This document shows positions 26,578 through 36,066 of a DNA stretch of 64,000 bases, piece by piece; position 1 is the stretch's first letter, and each line of letters opens with the position of its first letter. This DNA comes from Flavobacteriaceae bacterium GSB9 (GTDB lineage: Bacteria > Bacteroidota > Bacteroidia > Flavobacteriales > Flavobacteriaceae), in the NCBI GenBank assembly GCA_022749295.1, contig CP062007.1:2790001-2854000 (forward strand), given 5' to 3'. Both the position numbers and the translations under genes were made by a program. The notes under the pieces were generated by a model, which made no database searches, was not told where the DNA came from, and saw nothing but the letters and a program-made list of their open reading frames with translations.

Positions 26578-28371
26578 ATGGATACCCCCAACTTAGATAT
26601 ACAGATAAAAACCTTGCCCAACCTGCCTGGCGTGTATCAATATTATGATAAAGACGGTACCATAATTTACGTAGGCAAAGCCAAGAATTTAAAAAGACGG
26701 GTCAGTTCTTACTTTACAAAAACACACGATAGTGGTAAAACCCGTGTGTTGGTAAAAAAAATTGCCAAAATAAAGCACATTGTAGTCGATACCGAAACCG
26801 ATGCGCTCCTTCTGGAAAATAATCTCATAAAGAAATATCAGCCACGATACAACGTCTTATTAAAAGATGACAAATCATACCCGTGGATTTGCATAAAAAA
26901 AGAACGGTTTCCCAGAGTATTTTCCACCCGACGTGTTTTTAAAGATGGCAGCGAATATTTTGGGCCATACACCAGTGTGAAAACCGTGCACACCTTACTC
27001 GATTTAATAAAAGGGCTGTTTAGTTTGCGTACTTGTAATTATAACCTTTCGGAAGAAAAAATAGATGCCGGAAAATACAAAGTATGTTTGGAATATCATT
27101 TGGGAAATTGTAGAGGCCCTTGCGAAGATTTGGAAACCGAGGCCGAATACAACGAAAACATAAAAGCCATCAAAGAAATTTTAAAAGGCAACTTTAAAGA
27201 TTCGTTACAGCAATTTAAAGCTCAAATGCTTGAATTTGCTGAAAATATGCAATTCGAAGAGGCGCAAAAAATTAAGGAAAAACTGGAGGTTTTAGAAAAT
27301 TATCAGGCTAAATCGACCATTGTAAATCCAAAAATTAGCAATGTAGATGTGTTTGCCATTGTAAGCGATGAGAGTTATGGCTATATCAATTTTTTACAGT
27401 TGTCATACGGTTCGATTATTCGAGCGCATACATTGGAAATTAAAAAGAAACTCGATGAAACCGATAAAGAACTGTTAGAGTTAGCCATTACCGAAATCAG
27501 GCAGCGTTTCAATTCAAAGTCCAAAGAAATTTATGTGCCGTTTAATGTCGATTTGGGTGAGGATATAAAAGTAACCGTTCCGAAATTGGGTGATAAAAAA
27601 CACATCCTCGATTTATCGTTGCGCAATGCCAAATATTTTAGAATGGAACGGTTCAAACAAATAAAAATTGCAGACCCTGATCGACATGCCAATCGTATTA
27701 TGGCGCAAATGAAAGCCGATTTGAGACTAAGCGAAGAGCCAAGGCACATCGAGTGTTTCGATAACTCCAACATTCAGGGAACCAACCCCGTGGCAGCGTG
27801 TGTGGTTTTTAAAAACGGCAAACCCAGTAAAAAAGACTATCGGCATTTTAATATAAAAACTGTTGAAGGACCAGACGATTTTGCTTCAATGGAAGAAGTG
27901 GTTTATCGGCGCTACAAACGTTTGTTGGATGAAGACCAGCCGTTGCCACAACTCATTATTATCGATGGCGGTAAAGGCCAATTGTCGTCTGCATTAAAAA
28001 GCTTGGATGCTCTTAATTTAAGAGGTGAGATTGCCATAATCGGAATTGCCAAACGTTTAGAAGAATTATTTTATCCAAACGACCCAATTCCCTTATATTT
28101 AGATAAGAAAAGTGAAACCTTAAAAGTGATACAGCAATTACGTAATGAAGCGCACCGTTTTGGTATTGAGCGCCACCGTAACAAACGCAGTAAGAGTGCT
28201 TTGAATACCGAATTGGAAACGATACCTGGTATAGGCGAAAAAACGGTTGTAGAATTGCTAAAAACTTTTAAATCGGCCAAACGGGTGGCGCATGCTAAGC
28301 TTGATGAACTTGAGGATGTGGTTGGCGTCTCGCGGGCAAAAAAAGTTTATGAGTATTACCATGGAAAGTGA
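26578..28371 (+). CDS. uvrC: Excinuclease ABC subunit C
   Basis: 597 residues. The GIY-YIG nuclease domain is at the N-terminus (LPGVYQYYDKDG then IIYVGKAKNLKRRV), a UVR motif in the middle (MQFEEAQKIKEKLEVLENYQ), the RNase H-like domain (HIECFDNSNIQGTNPVAACVVF) and a C-terminal helix-hairpin-helix (IPGIGEKTVVELLKTF). It makes the dual incisions in nucleotide-excision repair. Followed 37 bp downstream by the patatin gene. Confidence 0.97.
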   Translation: MDTPNLDIQIKTLPNLPGVYQYYDKDGTIIYVGKAKNLKRRVSSYFTKTHDSGKTRVLVKKIAKIKHIVVDTETDALLLENNLIKKYQPRYNVLLKDDKSYPWICIKKERFPRVFSTRRVFKDGSEYFGPYTSVKTVHTLLDLIKGLFSLRTCNYNLSEEKIDAGKYKVCLEYHLGNCRGPCEDLETEAEYNENIKAIKEILKGNFKDSLQQFKAQMLEFAENMQFEEAQKIKEKLEVLENYQAKSTIVNPKISNVDVFAIVSDESYGYINFLQLSYGSIIRAHTLEIKKKLDETDKELLELAITEIRQRFNSKSKEIYVPFNVDLGEDIKVTVPKLGDKKHILDLSLRNAKYFRMERFKQIKIADPDRHANRIMAQMKADLRLSEEPRHIECFDNSNIQGTNPVAACVVFKNGKPSKKDYRHFNIKTVEGPDDFASMEEVVYRRYKRLLDEDQPLPQLIIIDGGKGQLSSALKSLDALNLRGEIAIIGIAKRLEELFYPNDPIPLYLDKKSETLKVIQQLRNEAHRFGIERHRNKRSKSALNTELETIPGIGEKTVVELLKTFKSAKRVAHAKLDELEDVVGVSRAKKVYEYYHGK

Positions 28372-28408
28372 AAGATAGGAATCTGAAATTAAAAAATGGA
28401 AAACTAAT

Positions 28409-30649
28409 TTGAAGATAACCCCCACTATATTAACCCTATTTCTACTCGTGTTATTTTCCGTGCAAGCGCAAAATAAACAAGCCCAAAACCCTGAGCCTAA
28501 AATTGGTTTGGTGTTAAGTGGTGGTGGTGCCAAAGGTTTGGCGCACATTGGGGTTTTAAAGGTTATTGACAGTCTAGGCATAAAGGTAGATTATGTGGCC
28601 GGAACTAGTATGGGAGCCATAGTTGGAGGGCTTTATGCCGCAGGTTATAGCGGAAATCAACTCGATTCTATTTTTCAATCCGTCGATTTTGATAACATTA
28701 TTAACGACGATTTGCCACGGGCATCTAAGGCGTTTTATGAGCGCGATAATTCAGAACGGTATGCTGTTACACTGCCTTTTAATAATTTTAAGGTAAAACT
28801 GCCTTCTGCTTTGTCAAGAGGCCATGTAGCTTACGATTTACTGACTAAATTAATGCTTCCCGTAAGTCAGGTAAACGATTTTGAAAAACTCCCCATACCG
28901 TTTTTTTGTATTGCTACGAATGTAGAAAGTGGAAAACAAGTCGTTCTGGATAAAGGTAATCTTGCGCAAGCCTTAATGGCAAGTGGCGCACTGCCATCTT
29001 TATTTCAACCCGTAGTTGTTAAAGATGAAATTTTAATTGATGGTGGTGTGGTAAACAATTATCCTATTGATGAGCTGAGGGATAAAGGTATGGACATCAT
29101 TATTGGAGTTGATGTGCAAGATGGTTTGGCAAAGCGCGAAGATTTAGGGTCGGCCCCCGAGGTTTTAATTCAAATCAATAATTTTAGAACCATCAATGCT
29201 ATGACATCGAAGGCCAAAAAAACCGATGTGTACATTAAGCCTAAGATTAAAGATTTTAATGTTATTTCATTTGATAAAGGGGGTGAAATAATAGCGGAAG
29301 GTGAAGAGGCCGCTATGTCTAAGCTGAATATTTTAAGAACTTTGTCACCAAATCATCCTAAAAAAGAATCTGTTAAGAGGCCGAAACCCATTGACAGTAT
29401 TAAGATTAACGGTTTTAAATTTAATGGCAATAAGAACTACACTAGAGCTTACATTCTAGGAAAATTAAAGTTGAAGGGTGATGAAAAAATTAGATATAAA
29501 GACTTTAGTAAAGGTGTGTACAATGTCGTAGCGACTAATAATTTTGATGCATTTCAATATCAGCTTATAAAAACACCAGAAACCGAAGGCTACGATTTTG
29601 TTGCCCAGGTTAAAGAATCTGAAGTGAATACCTTTTTAAAACTAGGTATTCATTATGATGATTTATACAAAAGTGCTGCGTTGTTCAATATTACCCAAAA
29701 GCGGTTGTTGTTTAAAAACGATATAGCCTCTCTCGATGTGATGTTGGGCGATAATGTTAGGTACCATTTAGATTACCTTATTGATAAAGGGTTTTATTGG
29801 AGTGTAGGTTTGCGCTCGCGGTTTAACCAGTTCAATAAAGCAATAAATGCCCAGCTTTTACTGAGTGATGAAGAGTTAATGGCTACAGGCTTGAATAAAC
29901 TGGATGTTAAACTTGAGGACCAAACCAATCAATTTTATTTGCAAACCCTGTTCCGACGAGATTTTTCCCTGAGTATGGGGGTAGAGCACAAGCGTTTGGA
30001 AATCCATTCAGAAACGATTTCTGGTAATAGTCCCGATGAGGATTTTTTATTTGACAAAACCGATTATTTTAGCCTGGCAGGCAATTTAAAACTTGATACT
30101 TACGACGATAAATACTTTCCAAATCGTGGGGTTTACTTTAATGGCGACTTAAACATTTACCTCTATGGCGAGGGGCTTGTTGAAGATTTTAAGGATTTTT
30201 CAATAGCCAAAGCCGAAATGGGCTATGCGTTTAGCGTTTCAGATAAGTTGGCGTTTAATCTGCAAACTAGTGGAGGATTCCGCTTGGGCGATAAATCTAA
30301 TAGAACACTCGATTTTGCTTTAGGTGGTTACGGCAATTACTTTATCAATAATTTTATGCCCTTTTTGGGCTACGATTTTGTTGCGCTTTCAGGTAACAGT
30401 TATGTCAAGGCGTGGGCAACGGCAGATTACGAAGTGTTTAAAAACCATCATCTTACCCTTGAAGGCAATTGGGCCAATGTTGAAGATAATATTTTTGATA
30501 CTGGCGAATGGTTTACTTTGCCCGATTATCGAGGCTATGCATTAGGATATGCTGTAGAAACTTTTTTGGGCCCCGTGCAAGTTAAATATAGTTACTCGCC
30601 CGAGCGCAGTGCAGGTAAATGGTTTTTTAACCTTGGTTTTTGGTTTTAG
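28409..30649 (+). CDS. Patatin-like phospholipase fused to a POTRA and outer-membrane beta-barrel
   Basis: 746 residues. A signal peptide (LLVLFSVQAQ) follows a TTG start at 28409; no in-frame ATG precedes the signal peptide. The patatin domain (about 33-290) has the oxyanion SGGGAKGLAH motif, nucleophile GTSMG and catalytic Asp in DGGVVNNYP. A POTRA-like segment (about 328-400, IKINGFKFNGNKNYTRAYIL) and a C-terminal 16-strand-type barrel ending WFFNLGFWF follow. This is the type Vd (PlpD/FplA-like) layout: a lipase exposed or secreted through its own barrel. Confidence 0.92.
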   Translation: MKITPTILTLFLLVLFSVQAQNKQAQNPEPKIGLVLSGGGAKGLAHIGVLKVIDSLGIKVDYVAGTSMGAIVGGLYAAGYSGNQLDSIFQSVDFDNIINDDLPRASKAFYERDNSERYAVTLPFNNFKVKLPSALSRGHVAYDLLTKLMLPVSQVNDFEKLPIPFFCIATNVESGKQVVLDKGNLAQALMASGALPSLFQPVVVKDEILIDGGVVNNYPIDELRDKGMDIIIGVDVQDGLAKREDLGSAPEVLIQINNFRTINAMTSKAKKTDVYIKPKIKDFNVISFDKGGEIIAEGEEAAMSKLNILRTLSPNHPKKESVKRPKPIDSIKINGFKFNGNKNYTRAYILGKLKLKGDEKIRYKDFSKGVYNVVATNNFDAFQYQLIKTPETEGYDFVAQVKESEVNTFLKLGIHYDDLYKSAALFNITQKRLLFKNDIASLDVMLGDNVRYHLDYLIDKGFYWSVGLRSRFNQFNKAINAQLLLSDEELMATGLNKLDVKLEDQTNQFYLQTLFRRDFSLSMGVEHKRLEIHSETISGNSPDEDFLFDKTDYFSLAGNLKLDTYDDKYFPNRGVYFNGDLNIYLYGEGLVEDFKDFSIAKAEMGYAFSVSDKLAFNLQTSGGFRLGDKSNRTLDFALGGYGNYFINNFMPFLGYDFVALSGNSYVKAWATADYEVFKNHHLTLEGNWANVEDNIFDTGEWFTLPDYRGYALGYAVETFLGPVQVKYSYSPERSAGKWFFNLGFWF

Positions 30650-30846
30650 TAGCTTTTTTTAATCCAATAAAAATTTCGATATTTGAAACAATATGATGCT
30701 TTTCTGGAAAGGTTTACTTCAACATCTTCATTTTCTTATCAAGAGAAATCCTGAGTAAGCTGGCATTTTTGTATATTTATATACGTTGATTTTTAGTTGA
30801 TTAACGCCCTTTGGAATAATAAAGGGTAAATTCTAAAATTATAAAA

Positions 30847-32004
30847 ATGCCTTTTTATCATAAACTTGGGAAAATTCCGCATAAGCGCCATACGCAATTC
30901 AGAAAACCAGATGGGAGCCTGTATTACGAACAACTTTTTGGCACGATTGGTTTTGATGGTATGTCTACAAACAGTTACCATGAGCAACGCCCTACGCAAG
31001 TAAAAGCCATACGAAAACAGTACAGTGTAGCGCCAAAAATAGCTAAGGCCAATAATATTCAATCCTATCGTTTAAAGGGGTTTCAGGTAAAACCAGAAAA
31101 CGATTATTTAGAAAGCCGAAAGCCTATTTTGGTTAATAACGATTGTGCCATCATTCTAGCAGCGCCAAAGGAATCGACAAAAGATTATTTTTACAAAAAC
31201 ACCGATGCCGACGAACTCATTTTTATTCATAAAGGTTCAGGAAAACTAAGAACGCATTTGGGGAATTTAGACTTTAAATACGGCGATTATGTATTGGTGC
31301 CTCGAGGTGTTATTTATAAAATTGATTTTGACAGCGATGAAAACCGGTTGTTTATCGTAGAGTCTCATCGTCCCATTTACACACCAAAACGCTACCGTAA
31401 TTGGTTTGGGCAATTACTGGAGCATGCGCCATTTTGCGAACGCGATATTAGAAGACCGCAAGAGTTGGAAACCAATAATGAGAACGGTGAGTTCTTAATT
31501 AAAGTAAAAAAGCAAAACGATATTATCGAAATGGTTTACGCCTCACATCCATTTGATGTGGTGGGCTACGATGGTTATAACTATCCGTATACGTTTTCTA
31601 TTCATGATTTTGAGCCCATAACAGGACGTATCCATCAGCCGCCGCCAGTGCATCAAACCTTTGAAACCGATGCCTTTGTGGTGTGTAGTTTTGTGCCTAG
31701 GCTTTACGATTACCACCCGTTGTCCATTCCAGCGCCATACAACCACAGTAATATTGATAGTGATGAGGTCTTATATTATGTAGATGGTGATTTTATGAGT
31801 AGAAATGATATTGAAGCTGGGCATATATCTCTACATCCGGCTGGAATTCCGCATGGACCGCATCCCGGAGCAACAGAACGAAGTATTGGTAAAACTAAAA
31901 CGGATGAATTGGCCGTTATGGTTGATACCTTTAAGTCACTACAGGTAACCGAAGAAGCATTAAAAATAGCCGATGACGATTATTTTAAATCTTGGTTGGA
32001 GTAA
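30847..32004 (+). CDS. hmgA: Homogentisate 1,2-dioxygenase
   Basis: 385 residues, cupin-fold iron enzyme cleaving homogentisate to maleylacetoacetate in tyrosine degradation. The characteristic C-terminal metal motif region HPAGIPHGPHPGA is present, together with YVDGDFMSRN. It is shorter than the human enzyme but typical for Bacteroidota. Followed 11 bp later by hpd, so the pair acts in consecutive but reversed steps of the pathway. Fumarylacetoacetase is not in the window. Confidence 0.94.
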   Translation: MPFYHKLGKIPHKRHTQFRKPDGSLYYEQLFGTIGFDGMSTNSYHEQRPTQVKAIRKQYSVAPKIAKANNIQSYRLKGFQVKPENDYLESRKPILVNNDCAIILAAPKESTKDYFYKNTDADELIFIHKGSGKLRTHLGNLDFKYGDYVLVPRGVIYKIDFDSDENRLFIVESHRPIYTPKRYRNWFGQLLEHAPFCERDIRRPQELETNNENGEFLIKVKKQNDIIEMVYASHPFDVVGYDGYNYPYTFSIHDFEPITGRIHQPPPVHQTFETDAFVVCSFVPRLYDYHPLSIPAPYNHSNIDSDEVLYYVDGDFMSRNDIEAGHISLHPAGIPHGPHPGATERSIGKTKTDELAVMVDTFKSLQVTEEALKIADDDYFKSWLE

Positions 32005-32015
32005 ATAATAAAACA

Positions 32016-33176
32016 ATGAGTAAGAATATAGAATCAGTAAATTATGGGTTGGAGAAAATTTTTGAAGGCGCCCAAGATTTTTTGCCCCTTTTAGGTACCG
32101 ATTATGTGGAGTTTTATGTGGGCAATGCCAAACAAGCGGCACACTTTTATAAAACAGCATTTGGCTTTCAGTCTTTTGCGTACCGAGGTTTGGAAACAGG
32201 TTCAAAAGATACGGTGAGCTATGTGCTGAAACAGGACAAAATAAAATTGGTATTAACCACACCGCTAAACAGTAAATCGTCCATAAACGAGCATATTGTA
32301 AAACACGGCGATGGCGTAAAAATTATTGCCCTTTGGGTGGAAGATGCCCGTAAAGCTTATATGGAAACTACCAGTCGGGGAGCCAAATCGTATATGGAAC
32401 CAATGGTTGAAACAGACGAGTTCGGTGAGGTAGTGCGCTCTGGGATTTATACCTACGGCGAAACCGTGCATATGTTTGTAGAGCGTAAAAACTATAACGG
32501 TATATTTTTGCCTGGTTTTAGACCTTGGACAAGTGATTATAATCCAAGTACTGTTGGTTTGAAATATATCGACCACATGGTTGGTAATGTAGGTTGGGGG
32601 CAAATGAACAAATGGGTAAAGTGGTATGAAGACGTGATGGGGTTTGAAAACTTTTTATCGTTTGACGATAAGCAAATCCATACCGAATATTCGGCGCTGA
32701 TGAGCAAAGTGATGAGCAACGGCAATGGCCGCATAAAATTTCCAATTAACGAACCAGCAAAAGGAAAAAAGAAATCTCAAATAGAAGAATATCTCGATTT
32801 TTATGAAAGCGCTGGTGTACAGCACATTGCCGTGGCCACCGATGATATCATTGATACGGTATCACAACTAAGGGCGCGAGGTGTTGAGTTTTTGTCTAAA
32901 CCTCCGGAAACTTATTACAAAGCGGTGCCTGGTAGGTTGGAGGAACACAGCCATGAGCTTAGGGAAAATATTGAAACACTTAAAGAATTAGGCATTATGA
33001 TTGATGCCGATGAGGAAGGTTACTTGTTACAAATATTTACAAAACCGGTAGAGGATAGGCCCACGTTGTTTTTCGAAATTATACAGCGTATGGGCGCACG
33101 TGGTTTTGGTGCAGGAAATTTTAAAGCCCTATTTGAAGCCATTGAGCGTGAACAGGCCAATCGGGGTACTTTGTAG
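32016..33176 (+). CDS. hpd: 4-hydroxyphenylpyruvate dioxygenase
   Basis: About 386 residues from ATG 32016; an upstream TTG start in the hmgA 3' end is less likely. Two VOC domains are seen; the iron ligands are in YIDHMVGNV, VQHIAVATDDI and LFFEIIQRMG, and the C-terminal FEAIEREQANRGTL helix is typical. It converts 4-hydroxyphenylpyruvate to homogentisate, the substrate of the preceding gene. Confidence 0.95.
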   Translation: MSKNIESVNYGLEKIFEGAQDFLPLLGTDYVEFYVGNAKQAAHFYKTAFGFQSFAYRGLETGSKDTVSYVLKQDKIKLVLTTPLNSKSSINEHIVKHGDGVKIIALWVEDARKAYMETTSRGAKSYMEPMVETDEFGEVVRSGIYTYGETVHMFVERKNYNGIFLPGFRPWTSDYNPSTVGLKYIDHMVGNVGWGQMNKWVKWYEDVMGFENFLSFDDKQIHTEYSALMSKVMSNGNGRIKFPINEPAKGKKKSQIEEYLDFYESAGVQHIAVATDDIIDTVSQLRARGVEFLSKPPETYYKAVPGRLEEHSHELRENIETLKELGIMIDADEEGYLLQIFTKPVEDRPTLFFEIIQRMGARGFGAGNFKALFEAIEREQANRGTL

Positions 33177-33227
33177 TTTAGTGACGGCTAAACGGTAACT
33201 GGGAGAGCGTTAGGGATAGGAGAAAAA

Positions 33228-33257
33228 AGCCCTTAGTGATCTCGATGACTGAGGGCT
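33228..33257 (-). terminator. Stem-loop with A-run (terminator-like on the minus strand)
   Basis: The stem AGCCCTTAGT / ACTGAGGGCT (one mismatch) has an A-run on its left, so it reads as stem plus T-run on the minus strand. It lies 51 bp after the hpd stop codon and may act as a bidirectional transcription end or as a mRNA 3' stabiliser. Confidence 0.55.
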
Positions 33258-33395
33258 TGCAGTCTTTCGTCTTAAGCCTGTGTTGAGCGAAGTCGAATTG
33301 CTCAAGATAAACTTTTTAGCCTGCTCCTTTTGGTAACACCTTAAAAACCAGATTTTAACCCCAGACACTGAATTCGAAAAAAAATATTAAAAAAG

Positions 33396-33425
33396 TTTGG
33401 TGTATTAAAAAATAAATTACATTTG
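33396..33425 (+). promoter_or_regulatory. Strong Bacteroidota-type promoter
   Basis: TTTG at 33396-33399 and TACATTTG at 33418-33425, separated by 18 bp, match the Bacteroidota primary-sigma consensus (TTTG, about 19, TAnnTTTG). Predicted start near 33430, directly in front of the structured RNA candidate at 33431-33544 and 260 nt before the speA start. Confidence 0.8.
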
Positions 33426-33430
33426 CCGCA

Positions 33431-33544
33431 CTTTTAGCTGAACAATTTGAAACCTGTTTCTGTGTTCGGGCTTTTGAAAATTAGGAAGTCATATTCAAAA
33501 GCAGCTTACAGATTAAGCAACCGAATTTTAAAGCTAACTTCCGT
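33431..33544 (+). ncRNA. Candidate 6S-like structured RNA (6S-Flavo type)
   Basis: A long imperfect hairpin can be drawn by eye: AGCT 33436-33439 with AGCT 33532-33535, AATT 33444-33447 with AATT 33524-33527, CTGT 33460-33463 with ACAG 33508-33511, and the perfect apical 9-bp stem GCTTTTGAA 33470-33478 with TTCAAAAGC 33494-33502, with internal bubbles between. The length (about 110 nt) and bubbled-rod shape fit the 6S-Flavo RNA motif known from this group, and it starts right after a near-perfect promoter. Alternative: a structured 5' leader of the speA operon. Assignment to the Rfam family is recalled from memory, not verified. Confidence 0.45.
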
Positions 33545-33690
33545 TTCTCCTATATACGCCGTGCAGCACGAATACGCTTTCGCGCCCACAACCCAGCGTG
33601 AAATTCAGATTTGATATTGTTTATTTTTTGTTATCTTAACTTGTAGTTAATCTATTAATTACATATTTAAAATTTTAAATAAAAAATAAA

Positions 33691-35124
33691 TTGAATACAA
33701 AATATATTGATTTAATTAATCAAACTTTTGATTTTCCACAGGAAGAATTTAAAGTAGATAAAGGACAGTTGAATTTTCATGATATTGATTTAATGCAACT
33801 TGTTAAGCAGTATGGGGCACCGTTAAAATTCACCTATTTACCACAAATATCAAACAACATAAACCGAGCGAAAGTGTGGTTTGCACATGCTATAAAAAAG
33901 CATAATTATAAAGGGCAATATCATTATTGTTATTGTACAAAAAGTTCGCATTTTAAGCATGTAATGGACGAGGCTCTAAAGAACGATATTCATATTGAAA
34001 CCTCTTCGGCTTTCGATATTGATATTGTTGAGCGCTTAAAGGAGGAAGGCAAAATAACAAACAAAACTTATGTTATAAGCAATGGTTTTAAACGGGCGCA
34101 GTACGTAACCAATATAGCGCGACTTATAAATAACGGGCACAAAAACGCCATCCCGATTATTGATAATTACGAAGAAATAGATTTGCTGTCAAAAGAAATT
34201 GACGGCAAGTTTAAAGTGGGTATTCGTATTGCATCAGAGGAAGAACCAAAATTCGAGTTTTATACATCACGTTTGGGTATTGGCTATAAAAACATCGTAC
34301 CGTTTTACAAAAGTCAAATTGCCAATAATAAAAAAGTCGAACTCAAAATGCTGCACTTTTTTATCAATACGGGCATACGCGACAATTCGTATTATTGGAA
34401 TGAACTGCTAAAATGTTTGAGGGTGTATATCAATTTAAAAAGAATTTGCCCAACATTAGATAGCCTCAATATTGGTGGTGGTTTCCCAATAAAAAACTCA
34501 TTAGGGTTTGAGTTTGATTATGAATATATGATTGACGAAATCATTAACCAAATCAAATTAACTTGCGAAGAGGAAGAGGTAGATGTACCACATATTTTTA
34601 CCGAGTTTGGTAGTTTTACCGTTGGGGAAAGTGGCGGTGCTATTTACGAGGTGTTATATCAGAAGCAACAAAACGACCGCGAAAAGTGGAATATGATTAA
34701 CTCGTCGTTTATTACCACTTTACCTGATACTTGGGCTATTAACAAACGCTTTATCTTGTTGGCTGTAAACCGTTGGCAAGACAGTTACGAGCGCGTACTT
34801 TTGGGTGGCCTAACTTGCGATAGTGACGATTATTACAATAGCGAGCAGCACATGAATGCCATTTATTTGCCAAAGTACAACAAAGAAAAACCGCTATATA
34901 TTGGCTTTTTTAATACGGGGGCTTACCAAGAAACCATTGGCGGTTTTGGGGGCTTACAGCACTGTTTGATTCCGTCGCCGAAACATGTTTTAATCGACAG
35001 TGATGAAAACGGAAAACTGACAACAAAGCTGTTTAGCGAACAACAAAAGAGTGAAGATTTACTAAAAATTTTAGGTTATCAGAATGATGCGGTTGATGCA
35101 CAAACTGACCTAACAAAAAAATAA
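33691..35124 (+). CDS. speA: Arginine decarboxylase (PLP fold III)
   Basis: 477 residues starting at TTG 33691. Fold-III PLP decarboxylase: probable Schiff-base lysine Lys84 in YCTKSSHFKHV, a GGGFPIKNS loop, TEFGSFTVGESG phosphate-binding region and the C-terminal CDSDD motif at the active-site cysteine. It is the short form seen in Bacteroidota rather than the long E. coli SpeA. It makes agmatine, the substrate of the following speB gene (9 bp gap). Confidence 0.92.
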   Translation: MNTKYIDLINQTFDFPQEEFKVDKGQLNFHDIDLMQLVKQYGAPLKFTYLPQISNNINRAKVWFAHAIKKHNYKGQYHYCYCTKSSHFKHVMDEALKNDIHIETSSAFDIDIVERLKEEGKITNKTYVISNGFKRAQYVTNIARLINNGHKNAIPIIDNYEEIDLLSKEIDGKFKVGIRIASEEEPKFEFYTSRLGIGYKNIVPFYKSQIANNKKVELKMLHFFINTGIRDNSYYWNELLKCLRVYINLKRICPTLDSLNIGGGFPIKNSLGFEFDYEYMIDEIINQIKLTCEEEEVDVPHIFTEFGSFTVGESGGAIYEVLYQKQQNDREKWNMINSSFITTLPDTWAINKRFILLAVNRWQDSYERVLLGGLTCDSDDYYNSEQHMNAIYLPKYNKEKPLYIGFFNTGAYQETIGGFGGLQHCLIPSPKHVLIDSDENGKLTTKLFSEQQKSEDLLKILGYQNDAVDAQTDLTKK

Positions 35125-35133
35125 AAACAAAAA

Positions 35134-36066
35134 ATGAAAACCTATGCAGGAATTCCAGAGGAATTCGCAAAACTAGAGCAAGCAAAAATTGTTCTAATAC
35201 CCGTACCTTATGATGGTACAAGTACATGGCAAAAAGGTGCCGATAAAGGGCCAATGGCTTTTTTGGAAGCCTCAGAAAACATGGAGCTTTACGATATTGA
35301 AACGGGTACCGAAGTATACCAACAAGGCGTATTTTTGGCCAATGCGGTTACCGAAAACACATCACCCGAAGCTATGGTGGAAGCAGTGCATGCTGTCACC
35401 AAAAAATATATCAAAAAGAATAAGTTTGTTACCATTTTTGGTGGTGAACACTCGATTTCAATAGGAACCATACGTGCATTTAACGAAATGTACCCCAATT
35501 TAACGGTGCTTCACATCGATGCGCATGCCGATTTGCGTAAAGAATATGACGGCACCACCTGTAACCATGCTTGTGCAGTTTACGAGGCTAGCCAAAGCAC
35601 AAACTTAATTCAAGTTGGGATTCGCTCTATGGATATCATGGAAAAAACCGTAATGGATGAAGATAAAACCTATTTTGCACACGAGTTGACCATTGATGAT
35701 TCTTGGATGGATTCAGCCATCGACCAAATGACAGATAATGTATTCATAACATTCGATTTGGATGCCTTCGACCCATCAATTATGCCAAGCACGGGAACTC
35801 CTGAGCCTGGAGGCCTTTTATGGTATGAAACCTTGGATTTTTTAAAGCAGGTTTTTGCTGAAAAAAATGTAGTTGGGTTTGATATTGTGGAACTGTGCCC
35901 CAATAAGAAGGAAAAATCATCCGATTTTTTAGCGGCTAAACTATATTACAAAATGTTGAGTTATAAGTTTTTGGATGAGGCCGTTGAAGACGATTACGAT
36001 AACGCATTTAGCGAAACAGATAAAAAAAATAACCATTCAAAATTTGTTGACGATGATAACTACTAA
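35134..36066 (+). CDS. speB: Agmatinase
   Basis: 310 residues of the ureohydrolase family with all manganese-binding motifs: GGEHSIS, DAHADLR and TFDLDAFDPSIMP. It hydrolyses agmatine to putrescine and urea. The C-terminal tail is acidic and Asn/Lys-rich. The next gene begins 14 bp before its stop (ATG 36053), so it is part of a tightly coupled operon. Confidence 0.93.
   Translation: MKTYAGIPEEFAKLEQAKIVLIPVPYDGTSTWQKGADKGPMAFLEASENMELYDIETGTEVYQQGVFLANAVTENTSPEAMVEAVHAVTKKYIKKNKFVTIFGGEHSISIGTIRAFNEMYPNLTVLHIDAHADLRKEYDGTTCNHACAVYEASQSTNLIQVGIRSMDIMEKTVMDEDKTYFAHELTIDDSWMDSAIDQMTDNVFITFDLDAFDPSIMPSTGTPEPGGLLWYETLDFLKQVFAEKNVVGFDIVELCPNKKEKSSDFLAAKLYYKMLSYKFLDEAVEDDYDNAFSETDKKNNHSKFVDDDNY

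Noticed and set aside
30847-33176. Complete tyrosine degradation operon
   Set aside because: Only hmgA and hpd are here; fumarylacetoacetase and maleylacetoacetate isomerase are not in the window.
35975-36052. Longer N-terminus for the deoxyhypusine-synthase homologue
   Set aside because: It would lie entirely inside speB in another frame; the ATG at 36053 aligns with the family start.
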